NCBI RefSeq assembly: GCF_040678635.1
Contig: NZ_JBFATZ010000005.1
Span: 372,001 to 436,000, forward strand
Origin: Thermopolyspora sp040678635
Lineage (GTDB): Bacteria > Actinomycetota > Actinomycetes > Streptosporangiales > Streptosporangiaceae
DNA: 64,000 nt
Direction of reading: 5' to 3'
This document shows positions 15,405 through 23,771 of the stretch, in pieces. Positions within the stretch are counted from its first letter, which is position 1. The number at the start of each line of letters is the position of its first letter. The notes under the pieces are model-generated. The model saw nothing but the letters and a program-made list of their open reading frames with translations, was not told the origin of the DNA and made no database searches. Made by a program: the position numbers and the translations under genes.

Positions 15405-15848
15405 ATGGCCCCCGCCCTGGTACGCGACATCGTGGCCCTGATCGCTCGCATCGGCGTCGGCGTGGTCTTCGTCGCCCACGGCTGGCGGAAGCTGGTCACC
15501 GACGGCCTCGCCGAGACGGCGGCGGGATTCGGGCAGTCCGAGGTGCCGCTGCCGACGCTGTCGGCCTGGTTCGTCGCGCTCGCGGAGTTGCTCGGCGGCA
15601 TAGCGCTGATCGTCGGTCTGGTGGTGCCGATCGCCGGGGCGCTGCTCACCGTGATCATGATCGGGGCGTACGTGTTCGTGCACTCCGGCAAGGGGATCTT
15701 CATCGACGCGGGCGGCGCCGAACTGGTCATCGCGCTGGGGACGGCGAGCCTGCTGCTCGCCGCGACGGGAGCCGGTCGATTCAGCCTCGATCATCTGCTC
15801 GCGCCCACGGCCGCGCGCCGCTCCCGCCATCTCGAACGCCACCGCTGA
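15405..15848 (+). CDS. DoxX family membrane protein
   Basis: 147 residues with four predicted membrane segments. The start ATG 15405 follows GAGGAGG. The family hallmarks are LIARIGVGVVFVAHGWRKL in the first helix, LSAWFVALAELLGGIALIVGL in the second and a loop with FVHSGKGIF. DoxX-like proteins are linked to redox or oxidative-stress membrane complexes in mycobacteria, but the individual function is mostly unknown. It diverges from the gas vesicle operon. Confidence 0.85.
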   Translation: MAPALVRDIVALIARIGVGVVFVAHGWRKLVTDGLAETAAGFGQSEVPLPTLSAWFVALAELLGGIALIVGLVVPIAGALLTVIMIGAYVFVHSGKGIFIDAGGAELVIALGTASLLLAATGAGRFSLDHLLAPTAARRSRHLERHR

Positions 15849-15916
15849 CGCCGCCGAGCGCGCATGGCCGGTACGCCGCGACACGCGAAAGGCGGGATGA
15901 CCTCTAAAGTTGGGGC

Positions 15917-17332
15917 ATGGCCGACGTCCCCCAGCACGCCGCACCCGACCCCGCCGTCCTCGACCTCTTCCGGCGGGTCGCCACCACGGTTCCCGCCTAC
16001 GCGGCCTTCCTGCGCGAGCACGAGATCGACCCCGCGGAGGTCACCACCGTCGAGCGGTTCACCCGCCTCCCGCTGACCGACAAGGCCGGATATACGCGCC
16101 GCTACGCGCTGCCCGAGCTGTGCCGCGACGGCGCGATCGGCGAGATGATCGCGGTGTCGTCGGGGTCCACCGGGGAGCCGTCCTTCTGGCCGCGCTCGGC
16201 CGCCGACGAGGAGGCCGTCACCGCGCGCTTCGAGCAGGTCTTCCGGGACGCCTTCCGGGCGCACGAGCGCCGCACCCTGGCGGTGATCTGCTTCGCGCTG
16301 GGCACCTGGGTCGGCGGCCTCTACACGCTCGGCTGCTGCCGCCGGCTCGCCGAGCGCGGATACCGGATCACGGCGGTGGCGCCGGGCAACGACAAACGCG
16401 AGATCCTGCGCGTCCTGCCCCAGCTCGCGCCGTACTTCGAGCAGGTCGTGCTGCTGGGATACCCGCCGTTCCTGAAGGACGTCGTGGACGCCGGGCGGGC
16501 GGAGGGGCTGCCCTGGGCCGACTACAACGTCAAACTCGTCACGGCGGGCGAGGTGTTCAGCGAGGAGTGGCGCACGCTCATGGCCGAGCGCGCCGGCATG
16601 AGCGATCCCTGCCGCGACACCGCCTCCCTGTACGGCACGGCCGACGCCGGCGTGCTCGGCAACGAGACCCCCTTGTCGATCGAGATCCGGCGGCTGCTGG
16701 CCGCGCGCCCCGAGGCCGCGCGGGAGCTGTTCGGCGAGTCACGGCTGCCCACCCTGGTCCAGTACGACCCGCGCGCGCGTTTCTTCGAGCAGATCGACGG
16801 AACGCTGGCGTTCAGCGGCGACGGCGGCATCCCCCTCATCCGCTACCACATCGCCGACGAAGGCGGGCTGATCGCCTACGAGCGGATGATGGACTTCCTG
16901 CGGCGGCACGAGCTGCGCCCGCAAACCGACGGGCCGCGCCTCCCCTTCGTGTACGTTTTCGGCCGCAGCCATTTCACCGTCTCGTTCTACGGAGCCAACG
17001 TCTACCCCGAGAACATCACCGTCGGCCTGGAACAGCCCGGCGTCAGCGACCTGGTGACCGGGAAATTCGTCCTGGAGGTCTTGGAGGACGCCGCCCACGA
17101 CCGGGTGCTGGCCGTCACCGTCGAACTCGCCGCGGGTGCCGAGGCGACCCCGGACGTCGCCGACCGCCTCACCGACTCCATCCAGGCGCAACTGCTCCGG
17201 CTCAACAGCGAGTTCGCCAACTACGTGCCCGAGCACAAGCGGCGCCCGCTGGTGCGGACCCGCCCCATCGGCGATCCGGAGTACTTCCCGCCCGGCGTCA
17301 AGCACCGCTACACCCGCCCGGCGACCACCTGA
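15917..17332 (+). CDS. PaaK-like adenylate-forming enzyme (phenylacetate-CoA ligase family)
   Basis: 471 residues. The AMP-binding loop SSGSTGEPSFW is at 81-91, and the adenylation-type motif YGTADAGVLGNET is near 240. A C-terminal subdomain ends EYFPPGVKHRYTRPATT. Homologues activate aryl or acyl acids as adenylates and pass them to CoA or a carrier. No carrier protein or CoA-pathway genes are adjacent. It converges on the tfuA end of the RiPP cluster, so membership of that pathway (for example making an acyl cap) is possible but unsupported by orientation. Confidence 0.8.
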   Translation: MADVPQHAAPDPAVLDLFRRVATTVPAYAAFLREHEIDPAEVTTVERFTRLPLTDKAGYTRRYALPELCRDGAIGEMIAVSSGSTGEPSFWPRSAADEEAVTARFEQVFRDAFRAHERRTLAVICFALGTWVGGLYTLGCCRRLAERGYRITAVAPGNDKREILRVLPQLAPYFEQVVLLGYPPFLKDVVDAGRAEGLPWADYNVKLVTAGEVFSEEWRTLMAERAGMSDPCRDTASLYGTADAGVLGNETPLSIEIRRLLAARPEAARELFGESRLPTLVQYDPRARFFEQIDGTLAFSGDGGIPLIRYHIADEGGLIAYERMMDFLRRHELRPQTDGPRLPFVYVFGRSHFTVSFYGANVYPENITVGLEQPGVSDLVTGKFVLEVLEDAAHDRVLAVTVELAAGAEATPDVADRLTDSIQAQLLRLNSEFANYVPEHKRRPLVRTRPIGDPEYFPPGVKHRYTRPATT

Positions 17333-17359
17333 CCGCCGGCGCGCCTCGGAGGCCGCGCC

Positions 17360-17392
17360 GTTGATATCGCCCAAAATGTCAGCGATATCAAC
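17360..17392. repeat. Perfect 11-bp inverted repeat between convergent genes
   Basis: GTTGATATCGC (17360-17370) and GCGATATCAAC (17382-17392) surround an 11-base spacer CCAAAATGTCA. It lies between the PaaK-like gene and the end of tfuA, so it could be a bidirectional terminator. The AT-rich, evenly spaced arms also look like a regulator-binding site. Confidence 0.5.
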
Positions 17393-17545
17393 CGTCCCCT
17401 CGTCAAGCCCGGCGAGGCCGAGCGGCTCAGCGCCTCCCTGGTGCGACGGCCGTCCCGGCCACTGGTGGAGGAACGCGCTCGCGTACGGCCCACGGACGCC
17501 GTCGCCGCACGCCGCGCCCATCCCCTGCGATGGCTTCCGGCTCCC

Positions 17546-18217
17546 TCACGCCTGCGCCCGCAGGTCGGCCAGCATCAGGTCGAGGAGGGCGACGCCGTCG
17601 GCGCGTTTCGCGTCGGGGACGTCCTCGCCCTGGAGGAAGCCGGACAGCCGGGCGTGGTCGTCGCCGGGGATCGCCCCGGCCAGTTCGTCGAGGACCCGGC
17701 GGTAGGTCCGGTCGGGGAAGTACAGGCGCTTGGCCGTCCGTACGGCGAGCGCGCCGACGTGCGCGGGGACCACGCCACGCGCCACGGCCGCGTCGAAGGC
17801 GACGCGCATGTTCACCATCGGTTCGCACAGCGCGCGCATCGTGTCCTCGTCGTAGGTGATGGCGACCTCGTCGTCGGCGTCGACCCGCCCGCTCCGGTAC
17901 ATCTCGAAGATGTCCCCTACGCCGATCATGCCCCAGGGGTGCAACTCCGCGGCGCGCAGCGCCCCCATGCTGGCCGCACCGTACACTCTGGCCCGGTGCT
18001 CGTCCATCACGGCGAGGATCTCCTTGGGCGAGATGGACAATCCCTGGAAGAACTGGCCGTCGATGATGCCGATGTGCGTGGGCGGGGCGCCGCCGTCGGC
18101 GTACAGGGCCTGGATGTCGCCGCGGCGCACCGGCGGGCGCGTCTCGACGCGGTCGGCGACGATCGCCCGGACGGCATCGGGCGGGACACTCGGGCCGACG
18201 AAGACCACGGCGCGCAT
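17546..18217 (-). CDS. TfuA-like protein, partner of a YcaO enzyme
   Basis: 223 residues with the TfuA pattern: VVFVGPSVPPDAVRAIV at the start, HIGIIDGQFFQGLSISPKEIL, GASMGALRAAEL and HPWGMIGVGDIFEMY. TfuA proteins accompany a subclass of YcaO enzymes that install backbone thioamides (thioviridamide-type RiPPs, methyl-coenzyme M reductase, some thiopeptides). They are proposed to deliver or activate sulfide. Its start codon overlaps the YcaO stop by one base (TGATG). It is the last gene of the RiPP operon. Confidence 0.88.
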   Translation of the reverse strand: MRAVVFVGPSVPPDAVRAIVADRVETRPPVRRGDIQALYADGGAPPTHIGIIDGQFFQGLSISPKEILAVMDEHRARVYGAASMGALRAAELHPWGMIGVGDIFEMYRSGRVDADDEVAITYDEDTMRALCEPMVNMRVAFDAAVARGVVPAHVGALAVRTAKRLYFPDRTYRRVLDELAGAIPGDDHARLSGFLQGEDVPDAKRADGVALLDLMLADLRAQA

Positions 18218-19584
18218 CAGCGTTCCTCTCCACGCTCTCGTCCTTCGCCGGCGGCACCCTGGTCGCGCCGGCGGATCAGTTCCCTGAGCTCGGCGTCCCA
18301 GCGGGCGTTCGCCCTCGGGCCGAGCCTGCTGCGGTCGACGCCGTACGACTCCGCGCCGGGGACGATCACTCGGGCCACGGCGACGGGGAGGCCGGGGAGG
18401 CTGCGGTCCACCACGATCGCCCTGCGCAGGCCGCGGCGGCGCAGCTCGGCGAGTTGCACGGCGATGTCGGCGGCGATGTCGTCGCCGGGGCTGCTCGGCA
18501 GATCGCCGAACTTCACCGGGGCCGCGGACTCGTCGTACGGCCAGGCGGACAGGTCGACCGAGGCGCTGCGGGCGGCGTGCCGGTCCCAGTCGGCGATCCG
18601 GTCGCCGGCCTGGCTGAGGTCCTCGCGCATGCCCTGGATGTCCACGGCCCTGCTCTGCGCGACCTCGGTGAGCGCGCGCGCCACCGCGACCTCGGCGTCG
18701 GGGTGCGTGCCGTACCCGCCGTGCGCGGCGGACAGGGCGCCGCCGCCGTCCTCGGTGGTGAGCGCGGCGATCGTGGGGACGGTGCCGTCACCGGCGACGT
18801 ACTTCAGCACGACCCGCACGCCCGCCCGCTGGAACGCCTCGACGTAACGCTGTGCGGAAGGGGGCAGCGTGTTCAGGTCGATTCCGGGGTTGCGCTTGGC
18901 GAGCCACTCGTCGGCGTCCGGCGGGGCGGCGGCGCCGAGTTTCATCCTGATGGTCCGTCGCAGCCGGTCGCCGACCAGCTCGGCCATGGTCCAGTCGTCG
19001 CGTTCGAGCACCTCGGCGAGCGCGTGGCAGACCGCCTCCTCCAGGGTGTTGCCGGAGGCGATCCCATTCGATGTGGTGATCGTGTAGCAGGGGATCTCGT
19101 GAAAGCGGTGGTAGTAGCCGGCCAGGCACTGCGGCACCAGCACCGGCTCCTGCTCCATCAGGTCGAAGCCCTCCACCCAGCAGATCGGCAGATCGGGGTG
19201 GTAGCGGGGCTCAAGGGCCAGGTTGTACGCGGCCGGATCCATCACGGCCCGCCCGGACGCGGCGAGGTCGGCGTACGAGCCGATCGCGTCGGCCCGCGTC
19301 GGCTGCCAGGCGCAGAACCGTTCCACGGCCTCCATCACGGCCGAGGCCGTCGCGTCGGCGGGAGTGGACCCCTTGCCGTTGTAGACGGACAGCCGCTCCT
19401 GCGAGCGCGGCATGATCGCGTTGTACACGGGGATGCCGACGCGGTCCAGGCCGGTGATGTCGGCGATCCGGGTGATGCCGAGCGTGCGCAGGTACGGCCG
19501 CAGGCGCTCCAGGGTGGTGGTGACGGGCACCTCACGATGAGGGCCGGCCCCTTCGTGCTTGGGCACGCGGGTGCGGAGTTCCAT
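18217..19584 (-). CDS. YcaO family protein, TfuA-associated (probable peptide thioamidation)
   Basis: 455 residues. YcaO ATP-binding features are visible: KGSTPADATASAVMEAVERFCAW, the block ASGNTLEEAVCHALAEVLERDDW (conserved Glu/Arg residues of the nucleotide site), and a C-terminal region without the PxPxP end typical of azoline-forming cyclodehydratases. It has no fused E1-like domain. Paired with TfuA, it most likely replaces an amide oxygen by sulfur in the precursor backbone. A second, different YcaO enzyme of the cluster (28265-30484) is the azoline former. The gene lies four bases after the upstream SagB-like gene. Confidence 0.85.
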   Translation of the reverse strand: MELRTRVPKHEGAGPHREVPVTTTLERLRPYLRTLGITRIADITGLDRVGIPVYNAIMPRSQERLSVYNGKGSTPADATASAVMEAVERFCAWQPTRADAIGSYADLAASGRAVMDPAAYNLALEPRYHPDLPICWVEGFDLMEQEPVLVPQCLAGYYHRFHEIPCYTITTSNGIASGNTLEEAVCHALAEVLERDDWTMAELVGDRLRRTIRMKLGAAAPPDADEWLAKRNPGIDLNTLPPSAQRYVEAFQRAGVRVVLKYVAGDGTVPTIAALTTEDGGGALSAAHGGYGTHPDAEVAVARALTEVAQSRAVDIQGMREDLSQAGDRIADWDRHAARSASVDLSAWPYDESAAPVKFGDLPSSPGDDIAADIAVQLAELRRRGLRRAIVVDRSLPGLPVAVARVIVPGAESYGVDRSRLGPRANARWDAELRELIRRRDQGAAGEGRERGEER

Positions 19585-19588
19585 GAGA

Positions 19589-21325
19589 TCACCTTGACGT
19601 GGGTGCGGAGTGCGGGGCGGGCGGCAGGTCGCCGCCGATCGGCTGGGCGTACGCCACCTGCGGTCCCCGCGGGCCGATGAGGATCTCGCACAGGGCGCGG
19701 TGGGCGGGCGGCAGGGCGATCAGGGCGGCGTGGTGGGCGGGGTCGGTGGCGCACAGCAGGCGGCTGCTCAGCCCCGCGGCCGTCGCGGCGAGCAGGATTC
19801 GCTGCGCCACGACGCCGGCGGCGATGTTCTGCATCTGGTACCAGCGGTCGCCGCAGGCGGCGAGCCCGGTGCCGTAGTCCCCCACCAGGTAGACGGCGAT
19901 GCCGCAGCGCTTGTCGCCGTGCAGCCAGCGCTGCGGCGGCAGCGGCCACAGCTTCTCCCGCAGGTCGCCGTCGCGGGTGCGGACGAGCCGGTGGCCGTCC
20001 GGGTCGTACACGTACACGCCACGCGGGACCCCGGTGACGTCGTTGATCACGCAGTACGACAGGACGTGGCCGGGGCCGGCGTCGCCCTGCCAGGTGTGGC
20101 GGGCGGCGGCGGCCACGGCGGCGGCCTGGCCGAGGGTGATGGGGCCGATTCCGAAGCGCCCGTCAAGGGTGCGCCGACCCCACCGGCCCGCCGCGACGAC
20201 GGCCCCCGGCCGGTCCTCGACGGGTGGCAGCGCGACCACATCGTCCGGCGGCGCCTCCCCGGGCCGTGCGACGCCGAGGGTGAGCGGCGGCGGCAGGTCC
20301 GGTCCGGCGGCGGTACGGCTCGCCGCGCAGAGCCCGCGGGTGAGCGGCACCGTGTCCAGTGCGGGCAGCGGCCGGGTCGACGCGGTCGGCACGGCCGCCG
20401 CGCCCCCGGCGGACGGCGCGACGGCCACCGAAGAGGCGGCCGAACCGGGTCCGTTGGGCGACGGCACGGCCGCGGCGGAGCCTGATTCCGAGAACGGCGA
20501 CACCGCCATCCCAGGCCCACCCGAACCCGATCCCCCAGACGACGGCGCGATCGGGCTCGGTCGCCGGACCTGGGCCGGGCTCGGTCTCTGGGCCTGGGTC
20601 AGGTCCGGTGCTGGGTTCGGTGCCGGGACCAGGGTAGGGAACGCACCGTCGACGGTGACGATGGCGAGGGGACGCTCGGCCTCGGGGGTGAGTCCGAGCA
20701 GTTCGGCGGTGGCGGGCTCGTCGAAGCGGGTGTGCAGCATGCCCCGGAGCCCGGCCGCCTCCAGGACGGTGAAAATCTGCCCGGCCAGCACCCCCGCGTC
20801 CAGGCACTGCAGCCGATAGGCGAGCTCGCCGTACTTGAACGCCACCCGGCCGAACACGGTGGTGATCAGCAGGGCGAGCTTGGCGTCGGCCACGCCCAAC
20901 GCGGCGGGGGTGACGCCGGGCCGCACCGGGTTCAGGGCGGCTGCGGCGGCGTCGTAGTGGTAGGCGCCGACGGGCAGGCCGGGGAGGTCGCAGATCGGGT
21001 ACAGCTCGGCCGAGAACAGGCCGCCGCTGGACGGCACCGGTCGCAGCGGGCGGCCGAGCGCGACGTCGGCCAGTTCGGGCAGGTAGGTCACCGGCACGTA
21101 GGAATCCCACTGGTAGCGGGTCCATCCGCACATGTCGCGCAGCAGGTCGGCGAGGGGCCCGGCGGCCTGTATGGCCGAGGCCGGCGGATACCGCTTGACC
21201 AGCGACGGCTTGCGGCTCCAGGCCACCCCCACGAGGTTGCCGGGTCTGACCCGCTCGCCCTCGCGCAGGTAGCGCCACGCCGCCTCGCCGGGCGACGTCG
21301 GCGCCTCGGCCGGGGACCGGGTCAT
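19589..21325 (-). CDS. SagB-type (nitroreductase-fold) azoline dehydrogenase, second copy
   Basis: 578 residues from ATG 21325, which overlaps the upstream stop codon by four bases. There are two nitroreductase-like halves. The N-terminal half includes MCGWTRYQWDSYVPVTYLP and RPVPSSGGLFSAELYPI (a SagB signature). The C-terminal half includes GHVLSYCVINDVTGVPRGVYVYD and QRILLAATAAGLSSRLL. They are separated by a Pro/Ser/Gly-rich linker of about 110 residues. SagB enzymes are FMN-dependent and oxidise azolines to azoles. Having two such enzymes in one cluster suggests division of labour or specificity between precursors. Confidence 0.85.
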   Translation of the reverse strand: MTRSPAEAPTSPGEAAWRYLREGERVRPGNLVGVAWSRKPSLVKRYPPASAIQAAGPLADLLRDMCGWTRYQWDSYVPVTYLPELADVALGRPLRPVPSSGGLFSAELYPICDLPGLPVGAYHYDAAAAALNPVRPGVTPAALGVADAKLALLITTVFGRVAFKYGELAYRLQCLDAGVLAGQIFTVLEAAGLRGMLHTRFDEPATAELLGLTPEAERPLAIVTVDGAFPTLVPAPNPAPDLTQAQRPSPAQVRRPSPIAPSSGGSGSGGPGMAVSPFSESGSAAAVPSPNGPGSAASSVAVAPSAGGAAAVPTASTRPLPALDTVPLTRGLCAASRTAAGPDLPPPLTLGVARPGEAPPDDVVALPPVEDRPGAVVAAGRWGRRTLDGRFGIGPITLGQAAAVAAAARHTWQGDAGPGHVLSYCVINDVTGVPRGVYVYDPDGHRLVRTRDGDLREKLWPLPPQRWLHGDKRCGIAVYLVGDYGTGLAACGDRWYQMQNIAAGVVAQRILLAATAAGLSSRLLCATDPAHHAALIALPPAHRALCEILIGPRGPQVAYAQPIGGDLPPAPHSAPTSR

Positions 21326-22644
21326 CGCGGCCCCCCTCCGCCGGGCCGCCCGGCGTGCAGCAGCGCGATCACCTTGTCGATGCCCAGGTCGTTGGCGTCC
21401 TCCACGGTACGCGCGGCGAGGTGGCACAGCAGGAACCGTTCGGCCGGGGTGATCCCGAGGCGGCTGAACAGCAGGTACTGGAAGTTGAGCAGGACGCGGT
21501 AGACGGTGAACCAGGTGGCGGAGGCGAGTTCGTCGCGTACCTGCTCGTTGCCGATGAGCGCTTTGTGGAAGTCGCTGATGTTCTCAAAGCCCTTCCCGGG
21601 CCGGGCGTCCTGGCCGAGGAGGAAGGACGGCATCCGCAGCAGCTTGCGGGACTCCAGGTCCTCGGCGGTGGCGAGGACGCGACGCGCGACGGGCTCCCAT
21701 TCCGGCAGATAGTGGATGGCCGCCTCGTCCTCCTCGGTGAGGGGGGCACCGTCGCAGTACGCCAGCACCGCGTGCAGACGGGCGGCCAGCGGCTCCCGGT
21801 TGGCCTGGTACAGCTCCTCGTACCGGGTGCGCATCCGCGACGGGTCGCCGCAGTTGGCGAAGAACCCTTCGGCGTGCGAGCGATAGGAGAGGTATCCGTT
21901 GGTGATGGGCGGGCAGCCGATCTGCGCGCTCGCCAGCATGAGCGAGATCAGCGTGCCGAACGTGGCGGACTTGGTCTGGTGGTCCTGGAGGATGCGGAAG
22001 GCGAGCGGCGTCGTCTCGACGTGGAAGCCGGCCAGATGGTCGGCGGCCTCCTCGGTGCCGAGGACGTGCAGGCGCCGGTCGTAGGGCAGGTACTGGATGG
22101 AGTTGTCCGGGAACCACGGGGTGAGCGGGCCATCCTCCTGTTCCAGCTCGGCGAGCCAGGCGTGGGCACGCTGTTCCTGCTCCAGGTCGAGGGTACGGGC
22201 GGAGGGATGGGCGCGCAGGTAGCCGCCGATGATCTCGTCCACGAGCGGTCGGACGGTCCGCTCCCAGGTCGCGGGGTCGGTGCGGACGTGCACGCGCACG
22301 TGCGGACCGCGCAGCCAGTGGCGGACGAAGTAGGCGTCGGATACGCCGCGCTCGCGCAGGGCCGTGATCAGCGGGCGGACGCCGTTCAGAAGCAGCGCGT
22401 CGGTCGCGTCCCCGTCGTAGTAGAAGACGTGGGCGCTGTGCCACCGGGGCTTCATCCCGTCGGCCGGGCTGGTCGCGGTGCCGGTCTCCACGCGGGTCGC
22501 GTCGTCGATGACCGCGCCGGCCCCTGCGTCTGCCACAGCGTCGCCTTCGGTGTCTGCCGCAGCGTCGCCTCCGGTGTCGGTCACGGTGTCGGGCGCGATG
22601 TTGGGTACGGTGTCGGGCGCGGCGTTGGGCACGGTGTCGGTCAC
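21322..22644 (-). CDS. Thiopeptide-type SpaB C-terminal domain protein (elimination enzyme or pyridine synthase), b
   Basis: 440 residues. GTG 22644 overlaps the previous stop by four bases (GTGA). The first 70 residues are a low-complexity repeat (DTVPNAAPDTVPNIAPDTV). The rest is the thiopeptide-type bacteriocin biosynthesis domain: WHSAHVFYYDGDATDALLLNGVRPL, YFVRHWLRGPHVRVHVR and PYDRRLHVLG. In thiopeptide pathways two stand-alone proteins of this fold exist: one eliminates glutamate from glutamyl-Ser/Thr to give dehydroamino acids, the other performs the [4+2] pyridine-forming macrocyclisation. Sequence alone does not tell me which is which. Confidence 0.82.
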   Translation of the reverse strand: MTDTVPNAAPDTVPNIAPDTVTDTGGDAAADTEGDAVADAGAGAVIDDATRVETGTATSPADGMKPRWHSAHVFYYDGDATDALLLNGVRPLITALRERGVSDAYFVRHWLRGPHVRVHVRTDPATWERTVRPLVDEIIGGYLRAHPSARTLDLEQEQRAHAWLAELEQEDGPLTPWFPDNSIQYLPYDRRLHVLGTEEAADHLAGFHVETTPLAFRILQDHQTKSATFGTLISLMLASAQIGCPPITNGYLSYRSHAEGFFANCGDPSRMRTRYEELYQANREPLAARLHAVLAYCDGAPLTEEDEAAIHYLPEWEPVARRVLATAEDLESRKLLRMPSFLLGQDARPGKGFENISDFHKALIGNEQVRDELASATWFTVYRVLLNFQYLLFSRLGITPAERFLLCHLAARTVEDANDLGIDKVIALLHAGRPGGGGPR

Positions 22645-23771
22645 GATGTCCTCGCTGTTCGTGATTCGCGGTCGGCCGCGATGTCGGTGAGGGTCCGGCC
22701 GATCAGGTAGTTGATGAGCATCTCGTCGGGGATCAAGACGCCGAGGCGGTTGCAGAACAGGTGGGCGACGCGCATCAGGATGGCGCGCACGGCGGCGGAC
22801 GGGCCGGAGTCGGTCGATGGCGCCCAGCCGAACGGCGACGAGGGCGGCTCGACGTTGAGGTCCCCGGCCGCCGAGGCCGCCTCCAGCCGCCGCAGCAGCG
22901 CGCGTAGCGAGCACAGCCAGGCGAGCTGCACGTCTCGGTCCCCGGACCCGGCACCCGCACCGGACCCGACCGCTCCGCCCGCACCAGACCGGGGCACCCT
23001 GTCCGCACTAGACCCGGACACTCCGCCCGCACCGGACCGGGGCGCCCTGTCCGTATCGGGCTCGGGGCCTGTGCCCGCGAGCTTCCACACCTCGTGGGCC
23101 TGCGCGATCAGCCGTTCGCTCAGGGGCTGGTAGGAGGACGACAGGTCGGGCATGCCAGCGCGGACGCGGACGGCGCTCGCGGCGGCCCGGGAGGCGGCTT
23201 CGTCCAGGTCGGGCTCGGCGACGGCGAGCGCGAGCAGGGTCGCCGTCAGCGCCAGCCCGCGCCGCCGGCTCGGCGGTGTTCCCGCGGCGACGAGGCGCGC
23301 GGCGATGCCGCTGGACTCGGCGAAGTGCAGTTCCACGGCGGCGAGCGCGTCCCGCTCGCCGTACACGTGACGCTCGGGCACGTACGGCACTTCCGCCGCG
23401 GTGTCGTTGGGCCGTGGCTCGGTCTCGTGGCTGTCGAGCCCTTCCATCCGGGCCAGTTCGGCGGCCATGCGGCGGTAGGCACCGGCGTCGAGCACCGGAG
23501 CCGAGGGGTTGGCGCGCAGGTAGGCGTCGAGCCCGGCGAGAAGTTCCTGCCGCACGTGCTCCCGGTGCCCGGGGGCGGCGAACGCGCGCACTCGCAGGTG
23601 CGGGCCGCCGTCCCAGTAGCGCAGGTAGAACCAACGCGACGTGAGGCCGCCCGCGGCGAGACGCTCGGCCAGCGGCAGCACGCCGTCGCGGAGTAGGGCG
23701 TCGAGGTCTCCCTGGTGGAAGGCGTGCACGCTCACCCAGGCGGTTCCGGGGTCCCCCGCCGAGGGCGTCAC
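22641..23771 (-). CDS. Thiopeptide-type SpaB C-terminal domain protein (elimination enzyme or pyridine synthase), a
   Basis: 376 residues from GTG 23771, which follows GGAGGA and overlaps the LanB stop codon by four bases. The domain starts WVSVHAFHQGDLDALLRDGVLPLAERL and contains RWFYLRYWDGGPHLRVRAF and PYVPERHVYG, the same family as the next gene but only distantly similar. A Gly/Ser/Ala/Arg-rich insertion with the repeat PRSGAGG (about residues 255-295) interrupts the C-terminal helical part. Together with the neighbouring copy it supplies the two SpaB-C functions of a thiopeptide pathway. Confidence 0.82.
   Translation of the reverse strand: MTPSAGDPGTAWVSVHAFHQGDLDALLRDGVLPLAERLAAGGLTSRWFYLRYWDGGPHLRVRAFAAPGHREHVRQELLAGLDAYLRANPSAPVLDAGAYRRMAAELARMEGLDSHETEPRPNDTAAEVPYVPERHVYGERDALAAVELHFAESSGIAARLVAAGTPPSRRRGLALTATLLALAVAEPDLDEAASRAAASAVRVRAGMPDLSSSYQPLSERLIAQAHEVWKLAGTGPEPDTDRAPRSGAGGVSGSSADRVPRSGAGGAVGSGAGAGSGDRDVQLAWLCSLRALLRRLEAASAAGDLNVEPPSSPFGWAPSTDSGPSAAVRAILMRVAHLFCNRLGVLIPDEMLINYLIGRTLTDIAADRESRTARTS

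Noticed and set aside
15917..17332. PaaK-like gene as a definite member of the RiPP cluster
   Set aside because: It is convergent to the operon, separated from it by an inverted repeat, and no acylated-peptide logic is visible. Kept as a neighbour only.
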